20,511 nt of DNA from Caryophanales bacterium (GTDB lineage: Bacteria > Bacillota_I > Bacilli_A > RFN20 > CAG-826), in NCBI GenBank assembly GCA_028726925.1, contig JAQYPI010000134.1:1-20511 (forward strand). The letters are read 5' to 3'. The notes below the pieces were generated by a model, which worked only from the letters and a program-made list of their open reading frames with translations, searched no databases and had not been told where the DNA came from. Below, piece by piece: positions 7,428 to 14,256 of this stretch (positions are counted from its first letter, which is position 1; each line of letters opens with the position of its first letter). The position numbers and the translations under genes were made by a program.

Positions 7428-8165
7428 CTAAAAAGATTCTTTTATTTTTTTCATGTCTTCTGGAAGATGCTTTTTTATCAGTGAAGCAATCAATTCCGCA
7501 CATTTTCTTCGAAGTGAATAATTCATTACGGCCGAAATCTTGAAGTCATAATTTTGAATCAACGAAGCGACAAGATCATCCCAGTCCTCTAAAGGATACA
7601 ACCAACCAAATAAAGGGTCGGCGATAAGATCTACGATGAGTTTTTCCACCGTAATAAATCCCGTCTCAGCGCAAGGAGATTTGCTGAAGAGTTTCCGAAT
7701 GATTATGGCGTTGTCCTCGAAATACATCGCAATCTCTTTCCCGTTTGGATCGAGCATCATTCTTTGAGAAAGCTTGTCGTGCAACTCATAGTAAACGCCG
7801 AACGCCTGGTCTTTCTCCACCTCGATGATGGTGGCTTTTCTATCAAGACTCTTCCCCGATAGTCTTTCAATCAAAGATGTGTGAAACATCGCTTTCTTCA
7901 CGTTGCCAAACGAGCCGTCCATCAACTTTGCAATTTTGTCTCTCGGCATCTCAGAAGGTAACGGAGCAAACCGGTTATGGCAAAGCCGATAGAACCCATA
8001 GCCAAGAGAATAGATCACGTTATTCTTGAGAAGGGACCCAATAACCCACTGACAAGAATTGAATGAATACTCCGGGTGTACCCGAAAAACAAGATCCAGA
8101 AGTTCTTCTTTCGTGTACAGTCTGTCTTCCAATAGAGAAACAAGGTCCTCGCTTTGCAAACTCAT
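7428..8165 (-). CDS. AbiEi-antitoxin-like winged-helix protein (DUF6577-like), no toxin partner
   Basis: The 245-residue product resembles type IV antitoxins of the AbiEi kind and the related DUF6577 group. An N-terminal winged helix (about residues 5-60; YTKEELLDLVF, then WVIGSLLKNNVIYSLGYGFY) has the turn-to-beta-hairpin ending typical of AbiEi. A C-terminal domain carries the TVEKLIVDLIADPLFGW segment that resembles the TPE-type motif of the family. In AbiE systems the antitoxin represses its own promoter and counters a nucleotidyltransferase toxin (AbiEii). No such gene lies next to it: the next gene is a dihydrouridine synthase 11 bases away. The ATG at 8165 is preferred to an in-frame GTG at 8201 because neither has a Shine-Dalgarno and a good -10 ends six bases before the ATG, implying a leaderless message. 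The family assignment is from recall; function is unknown. Confidence 0.6.
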   Translation of the reverse strand: MSLQSEDLVSLLEDRLYTKEELLDLVFRVHPEYSFNSCQWVIGSLLKNNVIYSLGYGFYRLCHNRFAPLPSEMPRDKIAKLMDGSFGNVKKAMFHTSLIERLSGKSLDRKATIIEVEKDQAFGVYYELHDKLSQRMMLDPNGKEIAMYFEDNAIIIRKLFSKSPCAETGFITVEKLIVDLIADPLFGWLYPLEDWDDLVASLIQNYDFKISAVMNYSLRRKCAELIASLIKKHLPEDMKKIKESF

Positions 8166-8171
8166 GACAAT

Positions 8172-8200
8172 AGTATATTTGAACTTTATATATTTGGCCA
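8172..8200 (-). promoter_or_regulatory. Promoter giving a leaderless AbiEi-like mRNA
   Basis: On the minus strand TGGCCA (8195-8200, four of six matches to TTGACA), an exact 17-base spacer and TATACT (8172-8177) precede the ATG at 8165 with only six bases between the -10 and the ATG. Transcription would begin at or next to the A of the start codon, so the message should lack a ribosome binding site. It reads away from the dipeptidase terminator at 8324-8367. Confidence 0.6.
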
Positions 8201-8323
8201 CTATTTAAAATAATGGCTTTTTATATAAATGCTAGTATTTCATTTTTCTTCGTTATAATCGACACTTTTAAAAAAACATAATACGGATTGATTTTCAATT
8301 GTTCCTTTGCCTTTTTGAATATT

Positions 8324-8367
8324 AAAAAATCCCGCATTTCCTATGCTAGAGCAGGAAAAACGGGATT
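8324..8367 (-). terminator. Rho-independent terminator of the dipeptidase gene
   Basis: On the minus strand, nine bases after the dipeptidase stop, AATCCCG pairs with CGGGATT. An inner TTTCCT/AGGAAA stem extends the hairpin, and it is followed by TTTTTT. The two-part stem with small bulges and a T-tract is a convincing intrinsic terminator. It separates the dipeptidase from the AbiEi-like gene. Confidence 0.88.
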
Positions 8368-8375
8368 GAGGAACG

Positions 8376-9824
8376 TTAATTATCGAAGCGTTGATAACCG
8401 TTTTTCATCTTCAAAGAAGCTTCTTGGAGAACCTGCCTTAAGACCGTCTTGGTGCTCTCAATCGCCATCTTTGCAACCTTTTCGTTTGTCTCATCAAGCA
8501 CCTTTGGATCATGAGTCTTTTGGAACGCTTCATCCCCTTCGTTCAGAAGAGCGCGCCCTTTGTTCATTGTCTTCGCCTGATAACGTTCGATGTGAATGAT
8601 TGACTTATCGAAACTCGCGTCGGCGAGAACTCCCAAGAACCGGGAGGCCCAATAGAGATTCCTTGAAACATCCATGTCTTCCGTGGTCCCGGAAACGGCA
8701 CGCGGCATTTTCTCAACGTTCGCATAAAGCGGGAACGTGGAGTTAAAGGCGTTGGAAGAGAAGCAAATCCACTCAACGGACTTAATCTCGTCAGCAACAT
8801 ACGGGCGAATCTGAAGAATCGCCATGACGGAGGTACGGTTGATACCGATGGAACGATAAATGCCCTTTCTTGGATCGTTTCCGCGCCCATAGGGATCATA
8901 AGGGGTTCCTTGGAAATACGAGGAAAGGATATATTTCACGTCTTCCACGCTGATCTTCCGTTCAGGCACAAGGGACCACGGAATATCGTCGCTAAGCGGC
9001 GTGAAATCCGCGTTCTCCCCATCCCAAACGTAGCTCCTGGGATTGAAATAACGAGCCATATACCACGCCCTAGGGGTGTTATAGACGTGGTCGGCATCGC
9101 TTCGAGAACCAAACACTAAGCGAGGATTGATTACGGACCCTTGATTCGCGTTGAGATGGTTTTTCTCGATAAACTTGAGTAAATCCTTCGAGCAAAGGTT
9201 TTCCTTGCCTTCTCCGAAGGCGTCTTCAAAATCAAAGCGATCAAGGCCGAATTGATTCGGCATGATCACGTATTCGTCATCTTTGACCTTACGAGCCATC
9301 CAATGATGGCCGCCGATGCTTTCGAACCACCAAACTTCTTTTTCATCGTTGAAAGCAATGCCGTTCGGTTCGTAAGTGCCGTATTCTTCCAAAAGCGCAC
9401 CAAGCCGCAATACGCCTTCCCGGGCGCTCCAAATATACGGAAGGACGAGAACGACATAATCTTCTTCTCCGATTCCCGTTTGTTTTTTCTTCTTGGGATC
9501 CCAGCCAAAAGGATCCGCGCCCAAGACGCGCGGGTTACTCGTCGTCGTTTCCGTTGCGGTCATACCGACATTGGCGCTATTGATTCCGTTTGCCGCCCAA
9601 ATGCCCCTCTTTTTGGTGACGTTTGGGGTAGCGGTATATCGGAGCGGATTGTCCGGAAGAGGGATTTTTACTCCGGTGATTTTGCTGACGTATTCCTTGG
9701 GCTGGTCTTCTGGATTTACGACGATCAATTTTTTGGTGTCGAACATCCCATCATCATTCCGGGCGATCATCGTCGACCCGTCGATTGAGGCGTCTTTACC
9801 AACAAGTATAGTTGTGCAGGGCAT
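8376..9824 (-). CDS. C69 family dipeptidase (PepD-type)
   Basis: This Ntn-hydrolase cleaves dipeptides in the cytoplasm. The 482-residue length is typical of lactobacillal PepDA-type peptidases. The protein begins MPCTTILVGK, placing the catalytic nucleophile at Cys3, which is exposed after short N-terminal processing in this family. The DGSTMIARNDD segment follows, as is characteristic of C69. Further family-like stretches include SANVGMTATETTTSNPRV and WWFESIGGHHWMARKV. There is no signal peptide. AAGGAG lies five bases before the ATG. The gene has its own promoter and terminator, so it appears monocistronic. Its likely role is recycling dipeptides taken up from a protein-rich environment. 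Confidence 0.93.
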   Translation of the reverse strand: MPCTTILVGKDASIDGSTMIARNDDGMFDTKKLIVVNPEDQPKEYVSKITGVKIPLPDNPLRYTATPNVTKKRGIWAANGINSANVGMTATETTTSNPRVLGADPFGWDPKKKKQTGIGEEDYVVLVLPYIWSAREGVLRLGALLEEYGTYEPNGIAFNDEKEVWWFESIGGHHWMARKVKDDEYVIMPNQFGLDRFDFEDAFGEGKENLCSKDLLKFIEKNHLNANQGSVINPRLVFGSRSDADHVYNTPRAWYMARYFNPRSYVWDGENADFTPLSDDIPWSLVPERKISVEDVKYILSSYFQGTPYDPYGRGNDPRKGIYRSIGINRTSVMAILQIRPYVADEIKSVEWICFSSNAFNSTFPLYANVEKMPRAVSGTTEDMDVSRNLYWASRFLGVLADASFDKSIIHIERYQAKTMNKGRALLNEGDEAFQKTHDPKVLDETNEKVAKMAIESTKTVLRQVLQEASLKMKNGYQRFDN

Positions 9825-9847
9825 ATGAACTCCTTCTTTCGGTTGCT

Positions 9848-9875
9848 ATTCTAGTATTTGGACATAAAAAAGCAA
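9848..9875 (-). promoter_or_regulatory. Promoter of the dipeptidase gene
   Basis: On the minus strand TTGCTT (9870-9875), a 16-base spacer and TAGAAT (9848-9853) lie about 25 bases upstream of the dipeptidase start codon. Placement relative to the AAGGAG site is normal. The match is moderate and was judged by eye. Confidence 0.5.
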
Positions 9876-9922
9876 ATATAACGGGGACGTATATGCGTTT
9901 TTCTGTTATGTCGTCGTTTGTT

Positions 9923-10576
9923 TCACATCGTTATGAAGTCGATGTTAGGCCCGAACGAACCGATGGCTTCGTTTTCTGTGTAATGCGCGCCAGTGACTTT
10001 GTTTCCCGAGGAAGCGAAAACGACCCCGCTTGCGTAAGCCGTATCGAGATTCTCGTAATCCTCAAGAAGCGGCGTTCCATAAAGAGAGAAGTCTTGGATG
10101 CGGATATCCGTGACCCAATGGATATCCTTTGAATATTCATTCCGTGGGTCAATCGCCCCGCGAATGGAAACTCTAGGGGCGTTGTTTCCCTCCATCACGA
10201 GGATATTCTGCATGGCGACATCGGTCATGGAGCCCAAGCTCGTCGTCTTTTGGACGTTCGACCAAGTAGGGGAATATTCGTTCGAGAACTCCAAGAGAGT
10301 ATTCACCCCATCGCCCCTGCCCATATCCGCGTGCTCGACGGTGATGTTCTCATAACGAACGCCTTTGACATCCGCGTTGTTGGAGTTGTGAATCGAAAAG
10401 ACGGGTTTGTGGTAATTATGGATGACCGTGATGTCCTTGAAGGTGATATCCTCCATGATTTTGCCTACCGTTTCGTAACCAATTTCCATGGATTGGGCAA
10501 GATCGGTCCATAACCTTTCTCGCGAGCTTCGCCTCATAAACGGCAGAGATTTTTCAAGCAACGCTTTTTGTTTCAT
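9923..10576 (-). pseudogene. 5'-truncated beta-helix glycosidase-like remnant
   Basis: The 217-residue frame looks like the C-terminal half of a right-handed parallel beta-helix protein of the GH28/GH49 polysaccharide-hydrolase type. Successive rungs read KIMEDITFKDITVIHNYHKP, then GVRYENITVEHADM, VAMQNILVMEGNNAPRVSI and ITDIRIQDF-like segments. Complete proteins of this type have several hundred more N-terminal residues, including the catalytic aspartates, and a signal peptide. Here homology-like sequence appears to begin near residue 22 (LWTDLAQSMEIGYETVGK). An in-frame TAG stands immediately before the first ATG, no Shine-Dalgarno is visible, and I saw no remaining upstream portion before the aldo/keto reductase gene on the other strand. 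It is probably a decayed gene whose 5' part was lost to a deletion or rearrangement. The exact glycosidase family is uncertain. Confidence 0.65.
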
Positions 10577-10681
10577 CTAGAAAGCATCGCAAGATCCCCC
10601 GAAAGAAAGGCTCTTTTATCTCAACAATCCCACTCCCGCCAAAAACGGAAAGGCCATACAATGAACGAAAGGAGTTTGTCT

Positions 10682-11569
10682 ATGTCCAGAATCGTATTAG
10701 GCCTCATGAGAATCGATTCCATGAGCGTTGACCAAGTCACGGAGTTGTTGCATTTTGCTTCTTCAAAAGGCATCACCAAGATTGATCTCGCGGATATCTA
10801 TGGGGGCACCCGCTGCGAATCCCTCGTCGGGGAAGCCTTCGAAAAAGATCCGATCCTTCGAGATCGGTTCCTCGTTCAGACGAAGGTCGGCATTTCACTT
10901 GATGGGGTCGGCTATGACTCTTCCAAGGATTACCTCATCCGCCACGTCAAGGATTCCCTTTCTCGGTTGAGATGCGGGCACCTGGATTCCTTGTTGATTC
11001 ATCGGCCCGATGTATTCATGGATGCCGAGGAAGTCGCGGAAGCCATCGAGGAGCTCCAATCGGCAGGCCTCGTTCGCGATTTCGGCGTCTCGAATTTCAA
11101 CGTCTCGGAAATCCGTTATCTCCAAAAAACATTGAGGACACCCATACGAACAAACCAGGTCCAGCTGGGCCTTGGGAACACCACGATGATCGACCAAATC
11201 ATGATGACGAACGTTCCCGCGCATCGCGCCTCCAAAGAAGCGGACGATTTGTTTTTCTTCCTCAAGAGAGAGGGAATCACCATCCAATGCTGGTCCCCTT
11301 TTCAGGTCGGCTTCTTTGAAGGGTCCCTGTTCGATGGGGACAGGTATCCGGAAATCAACGCGGCTCTCCGCCGGATGGCAGAAAAATACCGCACTTCCCC
11401 ATGCGCGATCGCGACCGCTTTCCTGCTTGCCCTGACCCGCGACATCGAAGTCGTCGTCGGTTCGACCAATCCCTTTCACATCCAAGAAGCCATTGATGGG
11501 GAATCGATTCGTTTGAGCAAAAGCGATTGGTATGAGCTCTATCGGGATTCGGGCCACTTTTTGCCTTGA
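10682..11569 (+). CDS. Aldo/keto reductase
   Basis: This NAD(P)H-dependent oxidoreductase has a TIM-barrel fold and is probably cytosolic. The 295-residue product carries the complete AKR tetrad at expected spacing: Asp35 and Tyr40 (KIDLADIYG), Lys68 (VQTKVGI) and His107 (LLIHRPD). It resembles the YdhF-type bacterial AKRs, with DFGVSNFNVSEIRYLQ and a C-terminal cofactor-binding segment (VVVGSTNPFHIQEAI). The frame is open from 10568, but the ATG at 10682 has AAAGGAG seven bases upstream and the protein then starts directly at the first strand of the barrel. It is one of only two plus-strand genes here. It is divergent from the glycosidase remnant and followed by a 183-base gap before a lipoprotein gene. 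Its substrate is unknown; a sugar or sugar-derived carbonyl would fit the neighbourhood but is speculation. Confidence 0.93.
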   Translation: MSRIVLGLMRIDSMSVDQVTELLHFASSKGITKIDLADIYGGTRCESLVGEAFEKDPILRDRFLVQTKVGISLDGVGYDSSKDYLIRHVKDSLSRLRCGHLDSLLIHRPDVFMDAEEVAEAIEELQSAGLVRDFGVSNFNVSEIRYLQKTLRTPIRTNQVQLGLGNTTMIDQIMMTNVPAHRASKEADDLFFFLKREGITIQCWSPFQVGFFEGSLFDGDRYPEINAALRRMAEKYRTSPCAIATAFLLALTRDIEVVVGSTNPFHIQEAIDGESIRLSKSDWYELYRDSGHFLP

Positions 11570-11689
11570 TGCCCCTCTTCTTTTTCGCGCGTTCTACCAT
11601 TTTCCGTCCTAAAACATCGACGTTTCTTGACGAAAACAAGAAAAGCAATCAAAAGAACGCTCAAAGGGATGGTTTTGCCTTTCCGAAGT

Positions 11690-11725
11690 TATACTTAATG
11701 GGAAATGCGCCGCGTTCTTTGGCGC
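11690..11725 (+). promoter_or_regulatory. Possible -10 and leader hairpin before lipoprotein gene
   Basis: A TATACT hexamer (11690-11695) is followed by a GCGCC/GGCGC stem with a nine-base loop (11707-11725) in what would be the leader of the lipoprotein at 11753. No convincing -35 lies 16-18 bases upstream and no T-tract follows the stem. The element could be a promoter with a structured leader. Apart from it, the 183-base gap between 11570 and 11752 shows nothing I recognise. Confidence 0.3.
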
Positions 11726-11752
11726 TTTGACACATGAAAGGAGTCTCTTTCC

Positions 11753-12922
11753 ATGAAAAAGCCTTTTGGGTTATTGATGCTCTCCGTTCTTGCTCTTTCC
11801 GCCTGCGGAACCCCGGTTGAAGAACCCTCCTCTTCCGCGGAAGAAACTTCCGAAGAATCGTCCCTGACGACCGAATCGGAAGAGGAATCCACGCCTTCTT
11901 CGTCCGAGTCCATCTCGGAAGAAGAATCTTCCTCTGTAGAAGAAACGAGTTCCGAGGAACCCGTGAACCTCAAGGAAAAATACAAACTCCGTCGCGAGGA
12001 TTCTTTGCTTTCGGATTCCTCTTTCAAAAACGGCTTTGGCTTGTTCTCTCCCGAGACTACGACCGCGCATGTGGAAGACCGGCTCATCGATTACAACGGG
12101 GAGGCTGAAACGGATTTTTATAACCCGGAAGCGGACCATTCCTACTATTGGACGATGTGTCAGTGGTGGACTCCCTATAACTTCGTGAATGCGACGTATT
12201 CCAAAAACGGAGACACCCATATATACGAAAATGAGTCCAGACGTTTGGAAGTCAACCCCAACGAAGGCTCTCTCCACATGGAACTCAACGCGGACATGGA
12301 ATACGAAGAGAAATTCGGCGGGCCTCGCGATCCAGCGGCTTCTTGGTCCCATTTCCTCATTCAGCAGAACTTCCCCTCCGAGCTCGTAAAAAGCCCCTCG
12401 ACCTTCGAGGACCTCTATGTCGAGATGGATGTCACGATTGAGGAATCGACCTATCTCGGAGAGGGGGAACCAACCGGTGCGGAATGCGCTCAATTGCTCT
12501 TCTATTTCTGCCTTTTCAATCGCGTTCCCGCGGATAGCAACCCTGAAGAGGTTGGGATGAATGGAACCGGCATGTGGTTCGGCGTTCCCATCTACGATTC
12601 CCGTTACGACTACGTCGATCGTTACATCGGAGGGGACACGGGATTCGTGGGTTCCACGAACCGCATGATCTATTCCATCGCGAGCCAATCCTACATGGGA
12701 CGCGGGCCGGTCGAGATGAATCACACCTACAAAATTCGCATCGACGTCCTCGATCTTTTGAAGGAAGCTTTCATCTATGGGGTCAAGAACGACTATCTGC
12801 CAAATTGCCTTTGGAACAACCTCTATCTCACCTACATGAACTTCGGCTGGGAGTTGCCGGGGCAATACAAAGTCTCCAGCACCTTATCGAACCTTGATAT
12901 CCACGCGACGATTCTGGAATAA
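11753..12922 (+). CDS. Surface lipoprotein, paralogue of the operon-encoded lipoprotein
   Basis: This 389-residue protein has a lipoprotein signal peptide with lipobox LSAC and predicted lipidated Cys18. A roughly 50-residue Ser/Glu-rich tether (about 24-70) precedes a globular domain. I do not recognise the domain, but it is clearly homologous to the product of 14257-15294. Shared blocks are F(K/Q)NGF (91-95), NPxxGSLxxELNA (168-180), a W-(S/C)-H-(F/L)-L segment near 198, a Cys at 245 in ECAQLLF, WFGxPxxDxRY (275-285) and GxExPGxY (365-372). The alternating strands and aromatic residues suggest a beta-sandwich, possibly carbohydrate-binding; this is inference. AAAGGAG nine bases before the ATG fixes the start. 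The gene is convergent with the ATPase gene and not in its operon. Confidence 0.85.
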   Translation: MKKPFGLLMLSVLALSACGTPVEEPSSSAEETSEESSLTTESEEESTPSSSESISEEESSSVEETSSEEPVNLKEKYKLRREDSLLSDSSFKNGFGLFSPETTTAHVEDRLIDYNGEAETDFYNPEADHSYYWTMCQWWTPYNFVNATYSKNGDTHIYENESRRLEVNPNEGSLHMELNADMEYEEKFGGPRDPAASWSHFLIQQNFPSELVKSPSTFEDLYVEMDVTIEESTYLGEGEPTGAECAQLLFYFCLFNRVPADSNPEEVGMNGTGMWFGVPIYDSRYDYVDRYIGGDTGFVGSTNRMIYSIASQSYMGRGPVEMNHTYKIRIDVLDLLKEAFIYGVKNDYLPNCLWNNLYLTYMNFGWELPGQYKVSSTLSNLDIHATILE

Positions 12923-13079
12923 AGAAAAAGCATTTCAATAATTGCTTCTTCATCCAAAGTTTCTTATTTCTTTTTGTTTTCGAATGGCTTTCGTGAAAAA
13001 TTCTCATTTTTACGTATTTTTTTGCGAATATGCCAAAACACTAACCGTCAATAATTCCAGCTCTTTTAGCCCCCTTGCT

Positions 13080-13093
13080 AATTGACGTCAATT
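13080..13093. repeat. Perfect 14-bp palindrome in convergent intergenic gap
   Basis: AATTGACGTCAATT is a perfect inverted repeat in the 229-base gap between two convergent genes (12923-13151). An imperfect copy of its right half plus flank (CGTCAATAATTCCA, 13046-13059, against CGTCAATTCATTCCA, 13086-13100) lies 40 bases to the left. It could be a regulator binding site or a leftover of a rearranged promoter. The rest of the gap holds only the ATPase-gene terminator and A/T-rich sequence. Confidence 0.45.
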
Positions 13094-13109
13094 CATTCCA
13101 AGCCAAACG

Positions 13110-13142
13110 AAAAGGGTCGTTTCCATTTGGGAACTCGACCCT
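13110..13142 (-). terminator. Terminator of the carbohydrate operon
   Basis: On the minus strand, about ten bases after the ATPase stop, AGGGTCG and CGACCCT pair around an inner TTCC/GGAA stem and a short loop, and are followed by TTTTCGTTT. The stem is strong and the T-tract short and interrupted. It marks the end of the GH65-transporter operon. Confidence 0.75.
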
Positions 13143-13151
13143 GTTTTCGAT

Positions 13152-14246
13152 TTAGAACAAAGCTTTCTCTTTTTCGTCAAAGACGTGCACGAATTCGGAA
13201 AGAATCCTTAGGGATACCGGATCATGCATCCGGACTTCCTTTTTGGAGGAAATCTCGATTTGCACTTCCGTCCCGCCGAAATCGCAATGGACGATCTGGT
13301 TATGGCCGAGAAGCTCGACGACATCCGCTTCCGTCTTGAATCCTTCTTGCGAATCGCCAAGATGGACTTCGATGTCCTCGGGGCGAACCCCAAGGGTCAA
13401 CGCCTCCTCTTCCCTTCCTTCGAGGCAACGCGCTTGATCCGGGCTCAAGGCAAGCGCCGACACAAACTCCCCTTGCTTCGAGAGGATATGGAGTTTCCCC
13501 TCGCCATAACGGCAGGGAAGGAAGTTCATCTGGGGGGTCCCGATGAATCCGGCGACGAAGAGATTCGCGGGGTGGTTATAGATCTCGCGAGGCGACCCGA
13601 TTTGCTGGATATGGCCGCGATTCATGACGACGATCCGGTCCGCCATCGTCATGGCTTCCGTCTGGTCGTGGGTAACATAAATCGTGATGGCCCCAATCCG
13701 TTCGTGGATCTTGATGATCTGAGAACGCATCTGGACGCGGAGTTTGGCGTCGAGATTGGAAAGCGGCTCGTCCATGAGGAAGACTTTCGCGTGACGGACG
13801 ATCGCGCGACCGAGGGCGACGCGTTGGCACTGGCCGCCCGACAAAGCCTTGGGCTTGCGGTCGAGGTATTCCCGGATGCCGAGGATATCCGCGGCTTCTT
13901 TTACGCGCGCGTCAATCTCATCTTTCGGGATGTGACGGTTCTTGAGGCCGAACGCCATGTTCTCGTAGACGCTCATGTGGGGATAGAGGGCGTAGTTTTG
14001 GAAAACCATCGCGATGTCGCGGTTCTTCGGGAGGGTGTCGTTGCTATAGACCCCGTCGATGAAGAGCTCGCCGTCGGTGATTTCCTCGAGCCCCGCGATC
14101 ATGCGGAGGGTCGTCGATTTGCCGCATCCGGACGGACCGACGAAGACGATGAATTCGCGGTCCTTGATATCGAGGTTGAAATCGAAAACGGCTTGGACGT
14201 TGTTGTCGTAAACCTTGTTGATGTGTTTCAGCTGGACGGTTGGCAT
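13152..14246 (-). CDS. Carbohydrate ABC importer ATPase (MalK/UgpC/MsmX type)
   Basis: This 364-residue cytoplasmic ATPase energises CUT1-type sugar importers. Motifs are complete: Walker A GPSGCGKST (37-45), Q-loop VFQNYALYPHMSVYENMAFG with Gln83, signature LSGGQ (135-139, followed by an unusual Cys140 where Arg or Gln is common), Walker B VFLMDEP (155-161), D-loop SNLDAKLR and switch His193 (VTHDQTEAMTMADRI). The C-terminal TOBE-type regulatory domain spans about 235-364. The ATG at 14246 is preferred because GAGG lies eight bases upstream; a GTG at 14255 would sit almost on that site. The gene starts 10 bases after the lipoprotein stop and is last in the operon. Many Bacillota use one shared ATPase for several importers, so a dedicated copy here is notable, though it could also serve other transporters. 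Confidence 0.95.
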   Translation of the reverse strand: MPTVQLKHINKVYDNNVQAVFDFNLDIKDREFIVFVGPSGCGKSTTLRMIAGLEEITDGELFIDGVYSNDTLPKNRDIAMVFQNYALYPHMSVYENMAFGLKNRHIPKDEIDARVKEAADILGIREYLDRKPKALSGGQCQRVALGRAIVRHAKVFLMDEPLSNLDAKLRVQMRSQIIKIHERIGAITIYVTHDQTEAMTMADRIVVMNRGHIQQIGSPREIYNHPANLFVAGFIGTPQMNFLPCRYGEGKLHILSKQGEFVSALALSPDQARCLEGREEEALTLGVRPEDIEVHLGDSQEGFKTEADVVELLGHNQIVHCDFGGTEVQIEISSKKEVRMHDPVSLRILSEFVHVFDEKEKALF

Positions 14247-14256
14247 GTCTTTCACC

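Noticed and set aside
12923..12960. Weak AAGCA/TGCTT hairpin after the plus-strand lipoprotein as a terminator
   Set aside because: The stem is only five pairs with a ten-base loop and the following T-rich stretch is interrupted, so it is not reported as a terminator.
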